The position numbers and the translations under genes were made by a program. A DNA stretch of 7,521 nt from Thermoleophilia bacterium (GTDB lineage: Bacteria; Actinomycetota; Thermoleophilia; Gaiellales; Gaiellaceae), in NCBI GenBank assembly GCA_016844515.1, contig JAERMP010000125.1, forward strand, positions 1 to 7,521, written 5' to 3'. The notes below the pieces were generated by a model that was not told the origin of the DNA, made no database searches, and saw only the letters and a list, made by a program, of their open reading frames with translations. Below, in pieces: positions 5,815 to 7,521 of this stretch. The first letter of the stretch is position 1, and the number at the start of each line of letters is the position of its first letter.

Positions 5815-6648
5815 TCAACAGCCGAACCCGAACTCGCACTTCTTGCGAAAGAACTCCGACTCGCTCGCCGTGAAGAAGTGATGAACGCCGTCCGGCTTGC
5901 GGACGAAGAAGAGGTAGTCGACGCGCGCAGGATTCGCCGCCGCGCGCATCGACGCGAGCCCGGGATTCGAGATGGGCGTGGGCGGCAGCCCGAGCCGGCG
6001 GCGCGTGTTGTACGGATCGCGGCTCTCGAGGTCGGACTGCTTGAGCGGCTCCGTCCCGGGGACGTTGCGGCCGTACCGAATCGTCGCGTCGATCCCGAGC
6101 GGCATCCCGCGCCGCAGCCGGTTGTAGATGACCGCGGCAACAAGGCGCCGTTCCTCCGGCGCGACGGTCTCCTTCTCGATCATCGACGCGATGATGAGGA
6201 CGTCGTACGGCGTCAGATTCTTCGACTTCGCGTACCGAAGGTCGACCTTCGTCCACTGTCGTTGAAATGCCTTGAGCTGATCGCCGACGAGCTCCGCTGA
6301 CGACGTGTATTGGCTGAACTCGTACGTGGACGGGAAGAGGAACCCCTCGATCGACCGACCCTTCCAGTCCCGCAGGAACCCAGGCGGTGGATGCGCCCTC
6401 GCGCTCGCGCGCAGGTAACCAGTGCGGGTCAGTCGGGGCGTAACACCTCGCCTGTCGATCGCGATCTCGCGGACGGCCGCGACCCTGTCGGCCATCTCAC
6501 GCCGTGTGAACCCTTCGGGGAAGATGATCCGAAGGCGCGCGAGGGGTGGCGTCGTCTCGACAGGCGGTGGCGGTGGATTCTCGTGCCGGCACCCGGCCAG
6601 CCCGAGCACGCCGAGCACGATCCCGATCGCCAACGCCCGGAGGCTCAT
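5815..6648 (-). CDS. mltG: Endolytic peptidoglycan transglycosylase MltG (YceG family), predicted lipoprotein
   Basis: MltG cuts nascent glycan strands near the membrane and is thought to set strand length as a terminator of elongation. The 277-residue product starts with ATG overlapping the ruvX stop by four bases (ATGA). Residues 1-20 read as a lipoprotein signal: Arg4, a hydrophobic core, and lipobox LAGC with Cys20, then a Pro-rich linker (25-35). A LysM-like segment follows (RIIFPEGFTRREMADRV, 40-56), then IEGFLFPSTYEF (100-111). The catalytic core is IIASMIEKETVAPEE (152-166), with Glu158 matching the E. coli catalytic Glu218, then AAVIYNRLRRGMPLGIDATI (171-190) and PYNTRRRLGLPPTPISNPG (212-230), ending YLFFV and HHFFTASE. 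Most homologues use a non-cleaved transmembrane anchor; a lipid anchor would be a variation. LGIDAT replaces the common LQSDPT. The C-terminus ends FGFGC. Confidence 0.93.
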   Translation of the reverse strand: MSLRALAIGIVLGVLGLAGCRHENPPPPPVETTPPLARLRIIFPEGFTRREMADRVAAVREIAIDRRGVTPRLTRTGYLRASARAHPPPGFLRDWKGRSIEGFLFPSTYEFSQYTSSAELVGDQLKAFQRQWTKVDLRYAKSKNLTPYDVLIIASMIEKETVAPEERRLVAAVIYNRLRRGMPLGIDATIRYGRNVPGTEPLKQSDLESRDPYNTRRRLGLPPTPISNPGLASMRAAANPARVDYLFFVRKPDGVHHFFTASESEFFRKKCEFGFGC

Positions 6649-7034
6649 CTCGCCCCCACCCATTCCAAGTAGCTCTCGAGAAGATATGCGGCTGCGCGGG
6701 CATCCTCGGGCGCTTCTCCTTGATCCCTGGCGGCGAGGGCGGTCGTGAACCGCTCGTCGTATGTCTCCACCGGGACAGTGATCGCCTCGCGCAGCGCCCG
6801 CACGAACTCCTCGGTCACCTCCGCTTGGCTCCCCCGCTCTCCACGGAGCGTGAGCGGAAGCCCGACAACGACGTGCTCCGCCGCCTGCTCTTGCACGATC
6901 TGTCCAATCCTTGCCAGACCTTCGGGCGTCGCAGCGCGCTCGACTACGTCGAGCGGTCGCGCAATAGTTCCCGTCGCGTCGGAGACCGCGACACCGGTCC
7001 TCGCCGCGCCGTAGTCGAGCGCGAGCACTTTCAC
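6645..7034 (-). CDS. ruvX: RuvX/YqgF family RNase H-like nuclease (putative pre-16S rRNA / Holliday junction nuclease)
   Basis: This family has an RNase H fold; members have been linked to 16S rRNA 5' processing and, in some species, Holliday junction cleavage. The 129-residue length is slightly short of the usual 135-150. The first strand and catalytic Asp7 are in LALDYGAARTGVAVSD (4-19); VVVGLPLTLRGERGSQAE (55-72) is the family's central block; YDERFTT (92-98) carries Glu94, and PEDARAAAYLLESYLE (109-124) carries the last catalytic Asp111. The start is GTG, overlapping the alaS stop (GTGA), and the stop overlaps the mltG start (ATGA), so the three genes are probably translationally coupled. 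alaS-ruvX-mltG is a common bacterial arrangement. Confidence 0.95.
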   Translation of the reverse strand: MKVLALDYGAARTGVAVSDATGTIARPLDVVERAATPEGLARIGQIVQEQAAEHVVVGLPLTLRGERGSQAEVTEEFVRALREAITVPVETYDERFTTALAARDQGEAPEDARAAAYLLESYLEWVGAR

Positions 7035-7521
7035 AGCGCAGACAGGATGAGCCGCTCGGCCTCGGCCAACGCCTCGGGGAGCTTGGCCGGATCCTTCCCG
7101 CCCGCACGAGCCAGCGTCGGCCGCCCGCCTCCGCCACCGCCGACGATCGCCGCTGCCTGGCGAACCACATCGGAGGCGCTCACGCGCTCAGCCACCGACG
7201 AGTCGAAGTTGGCGACCAGGTGCACCTTGCCGTCCTCGTGCGAGCCGAGGACGATCGCAGCCGGCGCGTGCTTTTGCTTGTACCGATCGGAGAGCTCGAG
7301 CAACGCGTCGGCATCGAGTCCCTCGAGAGGCTGGACGATGACATTGATGCCGCTCTCGGCACGAACATCCGGCTCCGGCACAGCGGATCGGATCGCCGGT
7401 GCGTCGGCCTTGCTCCGGGCGCCCTTGCGAAGCGTCTCGAGCTCAGCTCGCAGTGCTCCAAGCTCGCGCGAGCGTTCGTTCAAGACTGCCCAGGCGGACC
7501 CGGACGTCACGGCCTCGATGC
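7031..7521 (-). CDS. alaS: Alanyl-tRNA synthetase, C-terminal fragment (5' part outside window)
   Basis: Only the last 162 residues are visible; the frame runs off the right edge with IEAVTSGSAW, the conserved link after the editing domain (RIEAVTG in relatives). A GTG at 7508-7510 in this frame is the Val of that motif, not a start. Next comes a coiled coil (LNERSRELGALRAELETL), then the C-Ala/DHHA1 domain: INVIVQPLEGLDADALLELS, AIVLGSHEDGKVHLVANFD, and the glycine-rich box VGGGGGGRPTLARAGG (usually GGKGGGRPDMAQAGG), ending AERLILSAL. The full enzyme charges tRNA-Ala and clears mischarged Ser or Gly; C-Ala helps bind the tRNA elbow. The aminoacylation and editing sites are not in the window. 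The stop overlaps the ruvX GTG by four bases. Confidence 0.97.
   Translation of the reverse strand, partial: IEAVTSGSAWAVLNERSRELGALRAELETLRKGARSKADAPAIRSAVPEPDVRAESGINVIVQPLEGLDADALLELSDRYKQKHAPAAIVLGSHEDGKVHLVANFDSSVAERVSASDVVRQAAAIVGGGGGGRPTLARAGGKDPAKLPEALAEAERLILSAL

Noticed and set aside
7127..7146. Short Gly-codon repeat in alaS
   Set aside because: It encodes the family's conserved glycine-rich box, not an independent microsatellite.
6649..7170. Upstream extension of the mltG frame to 7170
   Set aside because: The extra residues are ruvX and alaS read in the wrong frame; ATG 6648 gives a signal peptide and the standard ATGA overlap.
7508..7510. GTG as a start for a short stand-alone DHHA1 protein
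   Set aside because: The frame stays open to the window edge and the preceding residues (IEA) match the conserved AlaS motif, so this Val is internal.
1..7521. tRNA/rRNA genes, CRISPR arrays, insertion-sequence transposases, phage genes or a hidden defence system
   Set aside because: Reading both strands, I found no repeat-spacer pattern, RNA gene or mobile-element protein; almost all of the DNA is accounted for by housekeeping genes.

Overview
The window is high-GC, tightly packed DNA. Except for the tail of one gene at the left edge, every gene lies on the minus strand, so transcription runs from position 7521 down to about 211. In transcription order the genes are alaS (3' end only), ruvX, mltG, aroE, aroC, a fused aroK-aroB, aroQ, a broken pepP/pepQ-type peptidase gene, and efp. 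This is the order known from actinobacteria (the mycobacterial chromosome has alaS-ruvX-mltG-aroE ... aroC-aroK-aroB-aroQ-pepQ-efp-nusB). High GC, GTG starts in six of the eight genes whose start is visible, and the compact AroE point to a deep-branching actinobacterium, possibly Thermoleophilia-like. The lineage is an inference from style and gene order, not a database result.

Region by region: 7031-7521 is the DHHA1 end of alanyl-tRNA synthetase. 5815-7034 holds ruvX and mltG, chained to alaS by 4-base start/stop overlaps. 4945-5631 is aroE, ending inside a 27-base palindrome. 3732-4826 is aroC, 2314-3711 is the AroKB fusion, and 1864-2304 is aroQ. 796-1867 is the peptidase gene, with an internal insertion and a frameshifting deletion. 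211-777 is efp. The 69-base gap 142-210 separates efp from a convergent plus-strand gene whose last 46 codons are visible at 1-141.

Four loci supply five shikimate-pathway activities leading to chorismate: AroB and AroK (fused; steps 2 and 5), AroQ (step 3), AroE (step 4) and AroC (step 7). DAHP synthase (step 1) and EPSP synthase (AroA, step 6) are not here. AlaS and EF-P serve translation, RuvX processes nucleic acid, and MltG cleaves nascent peptidoglycan.

Most of the window is an ordinary housekeeping cluster. The unusual parts are the decaying peptidase gene (a structured ~66-70 base in-frame insertion plus loss of a metal-binding segment), the palindrome over the aroE stop codon, a near-identical promoter-like sequence directly before the aroC and aroQ GTG starts, a lipoprotein-type MltG, and the AroKB fusion with several active-site substitutions. 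I saw no tRNA, rRNA, CRISPR array, transposase or phage gene.
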